This document shows, one piece after another, positions 38,188 through 47,738 of a stretch of DNA of 64,000 bases. This DNA comes from Molossus alvarezi. Lineage: Eukaryota > Chordata > Mammalia > Chiroptera > Molossidae. Where the stretch lies: the NCBI GenBank assembly GCA_037176705.1, contig CM073889.1, positions 56,661,596-56,725,595 on the forward strand, read 5' to 3'. Positions within the stretch are counted from its first letter, which is position 1. Each line of letters opens with the position of its first letter. The notes beneath the pieces are model-generated. The model ran no database searches, was not told where the DNA came from, and saw nothing but the letters and a program-made list of their open reading frames with translations. The translations under genes and the position numbers were made by a program.

Positions 38188-38934
38188 GCCTCTCTGAAGG
38201 GGTGACGTCTGAGCTAAGGACTGAAAGAAGAATAGATGTTAATTAGTTTAAGAGCAATGGGCTGGAATGGCCACTTGAGGTGGGCAATGGAAGCTACCAT
38301 ACAATTTCCATCACAAATTGCCATTCAAAACAAAGGTAGGAAGTGAAGAGATTGTCTCTGCAATGACATGTCCATTCAACTTAGGGTTCCTACGGGTTTC
38401 TAGATTTTAGAGATCACTGGGGTAAAATTGTTGTGCATTCTCTCCAGTATGCCAGAGAAAGCTATCTGATTTCCCTGTGATAAAAATAGGTAGATTAAGA
38501 AAGATCTAAACAGTGAAGGAAGCAGATGGGAATCCTGGGATGGGCTCCAAAGGACAGGTGGAAGGGTGAAGCTTCCATGGGAGAAGAGAAGGTACTGGAA
38601 GGTGGGAAGGTCAGGAAAAACCCATTTGTAGACATGTATAGGTACCCGAAGGGATACTACAGGAGATTAGACCTGCTGGGCTATATTTATCTGTGAAGTG
38701 GTGAGGAGGGCACATGCCTGTCTGTATTCAGTAGGGCTCCCCATCCCCTTCTGTGAAGGGTGGCAACCTGTGGGACCCACCAAGTCATTTCACTGTCTCT
38801 CATGCCTAGATGTTTATGGTTCTCACCAGGGACCCACCCCTTTCTTTTCTGAGGATTGCCACCTTTACGGCTCCTGGCTGTCCTATGAGTCCACAGGACT
38901 CACCTCTACTTTCTCTTCTCTAAATAGGTAGCAT

Positions 38935-39168
38935 AGCATGGTGAGTGGTTATGAATGCTGATGGTGGTAACCAACTGCCTAGGTTCTTATCCTACCTCCA
39001 CCCCTTACTTGCTGTGTAATCTCGGGTGGGTCACCTAGCTTCTCTGAGCCTCTCATGTGTGAAATGGTGAAAATAACAGTAGTCCCTACACTGGGCTCCT
39101 GTGAAGATTCAATGAGCAAGTAAAAGTAAAGTGCTTAACACAGCACCTGGTAAAGAATTAAGGGCTCG
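38935..39168 (+). repeat. MIR SINE, nearly complete
   Basis: Runs from 'catggtgagtggttatgaatgctg' through 'cttgctgtgtaatctcgggtgggtcacctagcttctctgagcctc' to 'aagtgcttaacacagcacctgg'. This covers the head, core and most of the tail. Confidence 0.85.
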
Positions 39169-39170
39169 CC

Positions 39171-39379
39171 CTGGCCGGTTTGGCTCAGCGGTTAGAGCGT
39201 CGGCCTGCGGTCCCGAGAGACCCGGGTTCGGTTCCCACTAAGGGCGCGTACCTCGGTTGCAGTTTGTCCCCGGCCCTGGTCGGTTGTGCGGGTGGCAGCC
39301 ACTCGATGTGTCCCTTTCACGTCGATGTTTCTCTCTCTGTTCCTCTCTCCCCCTCCCACTCAAAAAAAAAAAAAAAAAA
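39171..39379 (+). mobile_element. Young Ves SINE
   Basis: Complete SINE with A box tggctcagcgg (39181-39191) and B box ggttcggttcc (39225-39235), and a pure A tail. Flanked by a perfect 19-bp duplication, aaagaattaagggctcgcc, at 39152-39170 and 39380-39398. It is the least diverged copy in the window. Confidence 0.96.
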
Positions 39380-39398
39380 AAAGAATTAAGGGCTCGCC

Positions 39399-39607
39399 CA
39401 GCCAGTGTGGCTCAGTGGTTGAGCGTCGACCCATGCATCAAGATGTCACTGGTTCGATTCCTGGTCAGGGCATATGCCCAGGTTGTGGGCCCAGTTCCCA
39501 GTGGGGGGCACGCAAGAGGTGGCCAGTCGATATTCTCTCTCATTGATATTCTCTCTCATCGATGTTTCTGTCTCTCTCTCCCTCTCCCTTACAAAAAGAA
39601 GAAAAAA
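39399..39607 (+). mobile_element. Older Ves SINE at the same target site
   Basis: 'agccagtgtggctcagtggttgagcg' head, with the 'cattgatattctctct' tail block locally duplicated, followed by A-rich tail. Its right flank (aaaattaaggg, 39608-39618) repeats the duplication found at 39152 and 39380. This SINE therefore arrived first and the younger one later re-used the same site. Confidence 0.9.
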
Positions 39608-39854
39608 AAAATTAAGGGATCAGTGTATTTGTTATTTTAAATATTATTTTAATTAAAAATGTAATTTTGCATTCCATCACAGAACAGATTTTTTAAAAAT
39701 AGGTCAAGGGATTTGACTGTAGGGGCCGTACCTAGATTTTGCTCAACCAACTTTAAGAAAACTCCCAGTGGTAGATATACCCAGCGGTATATTTATTGTG
39801 CTTTAGGGCAAAGTTTTTTTCCCATAGCAAGACAGTGTTCAAAAGTCAGAAGCC

Positions 39855-39990
39855 TGCCCTGGCCAGTTTGGCTCAGCAATTGGAGCGTCGGCCTGCGGAC
39901 CAGAGAGTCCTGGGTTCAGTTTCCGCTAGGCCCTAGCAGCTAGGGGCACGTACCAGAAAAAAAAAAAAAAAAGTTAAAGAAAACATAAAA
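39855..39990 (+). mobile_element. Ves SINE, truncated
   Basis: Head 'gccctggccagtttggctcagcaattggagcgtcggcc', then a small internal duplication of 'ctag-(g/c)' and an A tail. The second half is missing. Flanked by imperfect duplications: aaaagtcagaagcc (39840) and aaaagacagaagcc (39992). Confidence 0.85.
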
Positions 39991-40329
39991 TAAAAAGACA
40001 GAAGCCCCAGTTGGCATGTTCCTAGCTGGCGAGTTCAACCTTGCTGAGTTTTCAGAGCGCCCGAAAACAATGAAGGTACTGGAAGATTGCTCAAACACAC
40101 ACAGGAGACCAGGAAAATATTCACAACCTGTGAAACTTAAAACCTAACAGGAACCTTTGAGGTGCCCTCAGTGGGAAAACTGAGACCCAGGAGTAAGGCT
40201 TCATCTATGGTTATGTGGCTTAAAGTCTCTGAGGCAGAAAGGCCTCCAGTGTGGGGTGACCTTCCTCCCCTTATTCCTAATGTCAGATTCAGATGCACTC
40301 CACACATCATCAACTTTGCTATGGGGCCA

Positions 40330-40490
40330 GGCCCTGGACTTGGCACTGTGTCTGCATCATCTCAGTGAATTTCCCTAGAGTCCTCTGAGGCATTTCCACT
40401 ATCACCCCCATTTCACAAATCAGCAAGTTGAGTATAGAAGAGTCTTGCCCAGATCACAGCTGGGAACTCACAGGGCTGGATGCTCCTCAC
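40330..40490 (-). repeat. MIR fragment
   Basis: 'tctcagtgaatttccc... cacccccatttcacaaatcagcaagttgag... cagatcacagctggg' is a reverse-complement MIR core. Confidence 0.6.
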
Positions 40491-40734
40491 TCCTTTGATC
40501 TCTCTCATATTGTCAGTTGACCTACCTCCAAGAAAAAAGACTTCAAGTCTCAGCCAGTGGTGGCATCCCCAGAGGTCAGTCATCTGAAGCAAAGATGTGG
40601 TCACTTGGACATGGATCCACAGCTGACACGTTCTCAGCTGCAAAAAACAGTTGTGATAAATTTAAAATTTTTAAAAATGGGAAGGGGTGCAAGAGATAGT
40701 ACCAAAGACTAGGTCTTTGTTATATATATATATA

Positions 40735-41085
40735 TGTTTTTTAACTAAACTTTTTGTTTTGATATAATAGTGATTCACATATAGTTGTGAGAAATAATAG
40801 AGAGGAATCCCATGAACACTTTACCTAGTTCTCCTCAATGCTGACATTTTACAAAACTGTAAGACAATGTCACAACCAGGAAATTGACATCGGTACAGTC
40901 AAACCACAGAACATCCTATCACCACAAAATCCCTCATGTTGCCCTTATGTAGCACACTCACTTCCTCCTTATTCATCCCTGACAACGATGTTTCTGTTCT
41001 ACATTTCTCTAATTTTGTGATTTCAAGAATGTCATAGAAATGGAATCCTATAGGAAGTCATCTTTTGGGACTGACTTTTTCATCT
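40735..41085 (+). repeat. Ancient L1-like fragment
   Basis: 'atgctgacattttacaaaactgtaag... aggaaattgacatcggtac' and following text look like old L1 3' region. Strand and subfamily are uncertain. Confidence 0.45.
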
Positions 41086-43599
41086 TCGGTTTTGAATGGA
41101 CTTGTTCTGGTGACCGGTGTGCTAGGGTTGAGCCTGATCTAAGAGGGATAGCCCTGTCCACATCTTTTCTGGGGGCAATAGGACACATTCTCACCTCACA
41201 AGTAGGACTTGTAGTGATTTTAGATCTGAAGCTCTTAAAAAAAGTCTGCCGTGATTGAGCCAAAATGGTCACTTAAGAGGGTTTGGGCCCTCTGAGCTTC
41301 AGTTTCCCTCTGAGGTATGGGCTATCCTTTTTGCTCCAACCCCAACTTTTCTTCTGTCCCTCGCCTTCTGCCCCAGCTGTGGCTCACACCAGGGGCCTGC
41401 CCTTTCCCTGACACATCTGGCAGCTTCTTCCTCAGGCTCAGAATCAGCCATTGTGTAAACAGGGCCTACGTGATCAAAACATGGAAAATGAAGCCAAGAG
41501 CAGGAAGCCACTTGGGCTGTCAGAGCAATTAGACCCAAGAACAGACTCCCCAAGGGGCTTCACGTGACTGGGATGTCTTGGGTCAGCAGGGCAAAGTAGC
41601 AGGCCATTTCAGAAAGGTGGTGGTCTACTGGGTTCTGGCCCTGTACTCTCATAAGAACACATCCCCTGCAACCAGGATCCAGAGGCACTAAATGGAGTGC
41701 TCTTGGCAGAGCTGCCAGCCAGCAGAGACCCAGACCCCAATAACAGGGGCTTAAACAAGAGACAAGCTTATTTCTCTGCCCAGTAACTTCTCAGTGTCAC
41801 TAGCCCCATGTACTCTAACACATCTTTTTGCCCTTTGTTTCTGGGTTGCAGCTCTCATCCCTGGGGTCCCAGCTCCCTCCCTACTCTGCTTGTGTTCTGA
41901 TGGGTGGGAGGAGGGAAATAGGACTTGCCTTGATAAGAGGATGCCCACAGCATTGCTTCTCACTTTCCATTGGCCAGAATGTGGTCACATGATCACACCT
42001 AACTGCAAGGGATGCTGGGTAATGTAGTCTTTATTCTGGGTGCTTCTGTTCCAAATGAAACATTCAGGGTTCTATAAGGGAAAACAGGAACTGAGTAATG
42101 AATAAAAGATAAGTTCCTCTTTCACAAAACAGTGATAATGAGAGCTATTCCTCAGACAGAGTGCTTATGAAGTTTAATCAGGTTAAACATGTAATGCATG
42201 TACATAGGAAGAAAAAATTCAGAAGTGTTAGCTATTCTTATTTCTTTCACTAAGTGAGATCTAGCACTGTGCTGGGTACGCGTCAGGTTAGTGGTGCTGC
42301 AGTTACCATTGCTCTCATTGTTAGCTTCAGTTCTCGTCAGATTCCAAGCCCAGGGCTTTCCTTCCAAACTGGGCTCCTTGCAGACCCTGGACAAGCAACT
42401 GCTATGGCCATGCACAGCCTATGCACTGCCCCTGCCAGTCTCTTGCCCTCTCAGCCCCCAAACAAATGGCCTGGCCCTGCAGGATTCACACCAGCTCAGA
42501 TGCAGGAAGTGTCTAATCTGTCTCATATGGCTTTCCACAAACATCTGTTTTGCCTGTTCTGTCTCCAGCATGGGAGGAATCAAGGATTTCAGGGATGACT
42601 CAGAATAGCCTGTCCCATCTTGGCATGGATCCAGAATTCTAGCCAAGGCCTTTAGGGGTGGTAACAGAAGAGAGGTGTAGCCTCCACTCTTGCAGAATCA
42701 GATTGGATCGCAGTGGACACTCCGGCAGCCTCACAGGGCAGCTGGAAGCACATTTCCTTCTAGTTCTCCCTGTGCTTCTCATCCCTATGGCCCCTCTGCT
42801 CTCCTACCCAATACTAACACCATGTGGCACTTCTCCAACCAGCCAAGAACTCACTGGCAAGGATGAGGGCAATGAGATAGGAATGTTGTAGTCTCATACC
42901 TACCCATATGGGCCTGAGAGAGTTCTCACACAGAATTTGTGGGGTCAGTGCCCCATCTGGGGCCACAGTGAGCAGGCAACTCACTGTTCCTTTAGAGGCA
43001 GGAGTGAAACTAGAGAGTACAAGGACAGGGTGTCAGAGTAGCCCTGTAAAAAACTGGGTCAGATTTTGAGCCATAAGCAGGGACAGCATCAGTAGGTCCT
43101 GGGCAATCTGATGATTGAAGAGGGAAGACCCAGCCTCTAAGCATGTCCCCTAGAGAGGTGTCAAGTATCCCTGTCAGAGTGGAAGGCAGCCTCCTGCAGC
43201 CCAGAAGATATGAAAACTGGAGCCCACCACAGCCCAGACCTGCCCTGGAATTCGCTTCTCTGTAAGTCCATGGTGTGGTACCCTGCCAAAGTGCCTCAGG
43301 GGCTCCTTAAACTAGCCCCTTCCACAGGGACCTCCCATTGCCCCTGCATTTTAAAAGAACCCTTCATCCACTTCTACTAGGTGGACACTAAGGAAAGAAC
43401 AGGCTTAGAGAAAGCAAAATCCACACAATACTAAAATATCTTCAGAGCTATTCCTGACTAAAATAATCCATAAATAATACAATGCTGTCTATATAAAAAT
43501 ACATACCTTAATTCTTGAAACTGTCTACAGGCACATGTATGAATGTGGAATGCATAAAACAAAGCCTGTGGTGAGAGGCATCAAAGTAGTGCTGGTCTG

Positions 43600-43820
43600 C
43601 CTGGCAGGTGTAGCTCAGTGGCTGAGCGTCAACCCATGCACCAAGAGGTCGCCGGTTTGACTCCCAATCAGGGCACATGCCCAGGTTGTGGGTCTTATCC
43701 CCTGGTGGGGGGCATGCAGGGGGCAGCCAGTCAGTGTTCTTTCTCATCAATGTTTCTATCTCTCTTTCCTTCTCCCTTCCTCTCTCTCTCTAAAAATCCA
43801 TAAAGAGGAAAAAAAAAAAA
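43600..43820 (+). mobile_element. Ves SINE with 17-bp duplication
   Basis: 'gcaggtgtagctcagtggctgagcg' head, 'ccggtttgactcccaatcagg' and A tail. Flanked by aaagtagtgctggtctg (43583-43599) and aaagtagtgcaggtctg (43821-43837), one mismatch. Confidence 0.93.
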
Positions 43821-44003
43821 AAAGTAGTGCAGGTCTGAGTCATGGAAGGGCTGGCTATACTACTGGCTCTTGGCACCTGCACCCAGAACAAGCTCACTGA
43901 ATGGAATCAGCTCTTCAAGCCAAAGCAGAAGAAAGATCTAACAGAAAATAAGGAAGTCTCCTACCCATGAGCTGAATGAACCCTCTCTCTTTTTTTCTTT
44001 CAG

Positions 44004-44219
44004 GTCGACCTTTATAACACAGACCCTCTCATCTGCCGGGCAGGACTAAAAGTGTGCTTTGGCATCCAGCTGCTCAATGCTGTCTCGAGGGTGGAGCGGG
44101 CCCTCCCCAAGTTGACTTTACCCTTTCTGCTGCTCCAGGGCTCTGCTGACCGCTTGTGCGACAGCAAGGGGGCCTACTTGCTCATGGAGTCTGCCAAGAG
44201 CCAGGACAAGACACTCAAG
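44004..44219 (+). CDS. MGLL: MGLL exon encoding residues 191-262, with catalytic Asp239
   Basis: A 216-bp, 72-codon exon between 'ttctttcag' and 'gtgagcac', phase 0. It encodes [20 protein letters not shown] to AKSQDKTLK. It contains catalytic Asp239 (in QGSADRLCD) and the three cysteines known as redox/inhibitor-sensitive in MGLL: Cys201, Cys208 and Cys242. Their positions follow directly from counting within the exon. It forms the end of the lid and the strand-loop carrying the acid of the triad. The frame is intact. Confidence 0.97.
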
Positions 44220-45144
44220 GTGAGCACCTGACCTTTTTACTTTCTAAAGGTGGGGAAGGTGGCATCACTTAGGGCACATCTGCCCAGACTCTCCAAGGCT
44301 ACCACCAGGAGAGACATCTCAGGATGGGGCCAACCTGACCCCATTGAGAAGTAAGTACCAGTAACACAGAGTAGCTCTTATTTCAAAGCAAGAACATGAG
44401 CCATTTGCCAATTGTTCATGGAGAGAACACTCCATGGAAAAAACCTACAACTGGGCACTAAGCAAAGAAACCTCTTCAAGAGTGTCTTCTGCTTTTCCAT
44501 GTCCAAGGTCCAAAGGCATACAGCTGCCCAGCCTCCCTGCAGGTTGGTTTTCTACAGCAGCTTGGGACTAGCCACCACTGCCAGGGGGTATGGGGGTACC
44601 AGTGCAGTGGGACATGGCAGGGTCTGGCCTGCAAGGGAATCTACAGGAGCGTAAGGGACCTGTGATTTAGCCACATGGCCTGTCAGACACACAAACCACA
44701 TGAACTAACTTGGAGGGCCTTTAGAGATGGAGAATGTGGGTTGGAGGGTCCAGATATTCCTGTTTTTGTTTCTCTAATTGAACTTAGAAGACCCCCCGCT
44801 GGGTGTGGGGGTATTGGGGAAGAGAAAAGCACCTACTGTGTACTTGTCAGGTGACAGCTCACCCTAAAGGTAGCCCATGGTCAATTGAGCAGATCACAGC
44901 CCCAGTGTACTGATGAATAGAAGTGTCCCCAAATTATGCCACTACAACCTGTGCAAGTGGACACATGGAGGCCCTGAGCTCAGGCCATTTCCTGCTAAGT
45001 TATAAAGAGAACAGGCAACTCACTACAGATCTCACACTTACTGAGCAGTAGGGTCAGAATTCAAACTCACATCCTCTCGCCCAAGCACACTAACCCTCTC
45101 CATTCCTTACTGCACTGACAGACTCTCACGTCTTTGCTAACTGT

Positions 45145-45467
45145 TGCCTGGCCAGGTTAGAGAATTGTCCCAACACACCAATGTTGCAGGTTCATTCTCC
45201 GGCCAGGGCACATATAAGAAGCAACCAGTGCCCCCTGCCAGTGTGGCTCAGTGGATTGAGCATATACCGGGGACTCAGAGGTTCACGGTTTGATTCCTGG
45301 TCAGAGCACATGCCTGGGTTTCCAGCTTGATCTCCAGTAGGAGACATGCAGGAGGCAGCAAATTGATATTTCTCTCTCATCAATGTTTCTACCTCTCTCT
45401 CTAAAAAAAAAAAAAAAAAAAAATCAATAAAAACATTTTTAAAAAGGAAGCAACCAGTGAATGAACA

Positions 45468-45503
<36 letters not shown>

Positions 45504-45530
45504 AAATCAATAAATTTTTAAATTAAAAGG
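45145..45530 (+). mobile_element. Old Ves SINE interrupted by a second Ves
   Basis: The left part at 45145-45217 (ggccaggttagagaattgtcc... ggttcattctccggccagggcac) and right part at 45460-45530 ((tc)n tract, aaataaatcaataa) belong to one decayed SINE. The younger SINE at 45231-45446 splits it. Confidence 0.75.
45231..45446 (+). mobile_element. Ves SINE nested in an older Ves
   Basis: Head 'ccctgccagtgtggctcagtgg', 'acggtttgattcctggtcagag', tail with a long A run. Flanked by gaagcaaccagtg at 45218-45230 and 45447-45459 (13 bp, perfect). Confidence 0.92.
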
Positions 45531-45825
45531 AAAACCTGTCAAGTGCTCCTCTCACACCATTATGCATTGCAGACTCTGGCCCATACTAACTGTTAAAGAT
45601 AGACTCATGGGTGAACAGAAAGAAGGAGAAAAAGGAAAACTGGCTCTTATAATGCTGGGAATATAAAATTCCATGGGCACTTTGCAGTTTGGTTGAAGGG
45701 TTCACAGATCATACCCTTTATTGGAATGGAACATTGATGACCCTACAAAAGGAGTCCATGTAGGGTGCTCATTTGTTCATTCACTCTCCATTAATTTATT
45801 TCTTCTTTCTTTTTTATCCTCACCT

Positions 45826-46052
45826 GAGGACATTTTTGCATTTATCTTCAGATAGAGTGGGAGGGGAGGGGAAGGAAGAGAGAGAGAGAAACATCGATGT
45901 GAGAGAGATACATCGAGTGGTTGCCACCCACACGACTCCAACCAGGGCCGGGGACAAACTGCAACCGAGGTACGTGCCCTTAGCGGGAACCAAAACCAGG
46001 CCTCTCTGGTCCATGGGCCGACGCTCTAACCGCTGAGCCAAACCGGCCAGGG
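45826..46052 (-). mobile_element. Ves SINE, young
   Basis: Full-length reverse complement from 'tcctcacctgaggacatttttgc' to the head 'cgctctaaccgctgagccaaaccggccagggc'. Little divergence. The flanks are only loosely similar T-rich sequences. Confidence 0.92.
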
Positions 46053-46090
46053 CAATTAGTTTTTTCTTTAATCCAGGTACTCGTTGGGTA

Positions 46091-46258
46091 CAGTTGGCCC
46101 TCGTTTATCGTGGTTAATCAGTTCCAGCCTCTACCACGGTAAATGAATTTCCGCAAAGTAGGATTCTTTATTTATATGCAGTCGTCCCTCGCCACTTGCA
46201 GCTTCACTCTATCATGGAAGCCGTGAAAGTTGAAGCATGAAGTGGCGAGGGATGACTG
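46091..46258 (+). mobile_element. Tigger/mariner-like MITE with internal palindrome
   Basis: Terminal inverted repeats CAGT(T/C)G(G/T)CCCTCG at 46091 and its complement CGAGGGATGACTG ending at 46258, each flanked by TA, the target typical of Tc1/mariner. A second copy of the terminal repeat at 46179 starts an inner 80-bp near-palindrome (46179-46258). No transposase is present. Confidence 0.7.
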
Positions 46259-47471
46259 TATTGACTTTGTGCCAGACCTAGAGAACATGATAGGCAGTCT
46301 CAACCCTCTCACATAGTCTGTCCTAGTGGATGAGCAACAAACAACCAGACAGGATGATGGTGATGAAAGGGGTCTTTATCCTGAAGGAAATCAAGCAGGG
46401 AGTGGGAACAGAGAAAAGGTGAAGCACCTACTTTAGATGGGCAGGCGAGCCTAAGAGCTGACAGTGACTAGAGTGGTAGAAGAACATTCCAGACCAAGGA
46501 ATGGGCAACTGCAAAGACCTGAGTTGCAAAAATATTAGTGTATGCAGCAACCAAGACACCAGTGCCATGGGAGTGTGCCAAGCAGGGTAAGGATAGTATG
46601 TGACAGGGGGACCTGGCAGCAGAAGAGGAGGCTGGACTCTTTCTTTTAGTGTGGCCACCAGAGCGTTCTGAGCTGGCAAGCAATATGCTTTTACTCCAGT
46701 TCTCAAAGCATCCCTCAGCTGCCATGTGAAGGCAAGAGTAGAGGCAAGGGTGGGAAGATGGTGGTGTCACCCAGGCCAAAAGGATGAGCTTGGCCTGAGA
46801 TGGTGGTAATGAAGGCAGGGGGTAGCCTGGAAGGACTGGAGAGAGCATAACTGTAGTGATCAAATAAATGATTAAGGATGAATCCTGACTTTGGGCCTGC
46901 ACAAGTGAGGAGACTGTGACCCCTACCAGAGATGGGTGATACAGGGAGTTCCATTTTGAGATATCTATTAGAGAGTCTATTGAAAATTTGGAAAAAGAAT
47001 GGGAAGAAACCACAAGAGGAAGATATTTCTAGAAGGTTAACAGCTTCTAAAGAAGACAATATGAGAGCAAGTGTTCCCTAGCTATAGCAACTGGAGGTCA
47101 TTGGAACCCATGCCAAGAACAGTTGCTGTGGGTTGGTGGGAGTGAAAGTAGACTGGGATCAGCTGAGGTCCAGAGGGAAGGCAAGTGAGGGAAGACAGGG
47201 AATGGAAATCATGGTTTTGAGATAGAGGTACAGACCAGGTCTACAGCTGGAGAGAGAAGCAGAGTAAAAGGAAGGTATGTGTTGATTTCAGAAAGGAAGT
47301 GCTAGAACATACTGGGACATTTTAATTTATTTGACCCATCATCTGATCAACAGGCACTGGCACCATAAGGAGTCCTGGGAGAGTCTGGGGGACTCCAGCT
47401 GCTACCTATGGCCTCCCTCCCTGCACCTGTAGCTTCCTCTAGCCCTGATTTCCTGTCTCTCCTAATTGCAG

Positions 47472-47597
47472 ATTTACGAAGGTGCCTACCACGTTCTCCA
47501 CAAAGAGCTTCCTGAAGTAACCAACTCCGTCTTCCATGAAATAAACATGTGGGTCTCTCAAAGGACAGCAGCAGCAAGAACAGGGTCCCCACCCTGA
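47472..47597 (+). CDS. MGLL: MGLL last coding exon, residues 263-303, with catalytic His269
   Basis: Begins after 'taattgcag' with [13 protein letters not shown] and ends at TGA 47595-47597, giving 41 codons. His269 of the catalytic triad is the H in AYHVLH. The C-terminal helix ([16 protein letters not shown]) is conserved. The last residues, [10 protein letters not shown], differ slightly from human but keep the length. With the four exons upstream the total matches the 303-residue form exactly. Confidence 0.97.
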   Translation: MYEGAYHVLHKELPEVTNSVFHEINMWVSQRTAAARTGSPP

Positions 47598-47682
47598 GTG
47601 CACTGTCCAGGCACAGTTGGTAAAGTGGGCAGAGGAAGGGCAGAAGCTGACCTCTCAGATGTAGCTTGCAAAAATAAATAAA

Positions 47683-47683
<1 letters not shown>

Positions 47684-47736
<53 letters not shown>
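47684..47736 (+). repeat. (TA)n microsatellite in the MGLL 3' UTR
   Basis: About 26 uninterrupted TA units, starting some 87 bp after the stop codon and directly after AAATAAATAAATAA. Confidence 0.97.

Positions 47737-47738
<2 letters not shown>

Larger units (their letters stand above)
23884..44003 (+). other. MGLL: MGLL intron (20,120 bp)
   Basis: Phase-0 intron from gtgaga to 'ttctttcag'. It carries most of the repeats listed here: the Ves cluster at 25.3-27.5 kb, an L1 at 28.6-29.5 kb, the full-length HAL1 at 30.7-32.9 kb, old L1 at 34-35.6 kb, a Ves cluster at 39.2-40.0 kb, and others. Stretches 27510-28640, 29490-30724, 32930-34060, 36140-37890, 38190-38930 and 41090-43580 hold no gene I recognise. 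24160-24330 and 41740-42060 look like old interspersed repeats that I cannot classify. Confidence 0.85.
44220..47471 (+). other. MGLL: MGLL intron (3252 bp)
   Basis: From gtgagc to 'taattgcag'. It contains nested Ves SINEs at 45145-45530, a minus Ves at 45826-46052 and a Tigger-like MITE at 46091-46258. 46260-47340 has open minus-strand stretches (for example 46468-47013) without recognisable protein features, so I do not call genes there. Confidence 0.88.

Noticed and set aside
46468..47013. 181-codon - strand open frame in MGLL intron
   Set aside because: No recognisable motif, no promoter or splice context, and antisense to MGLL. Probably chance.
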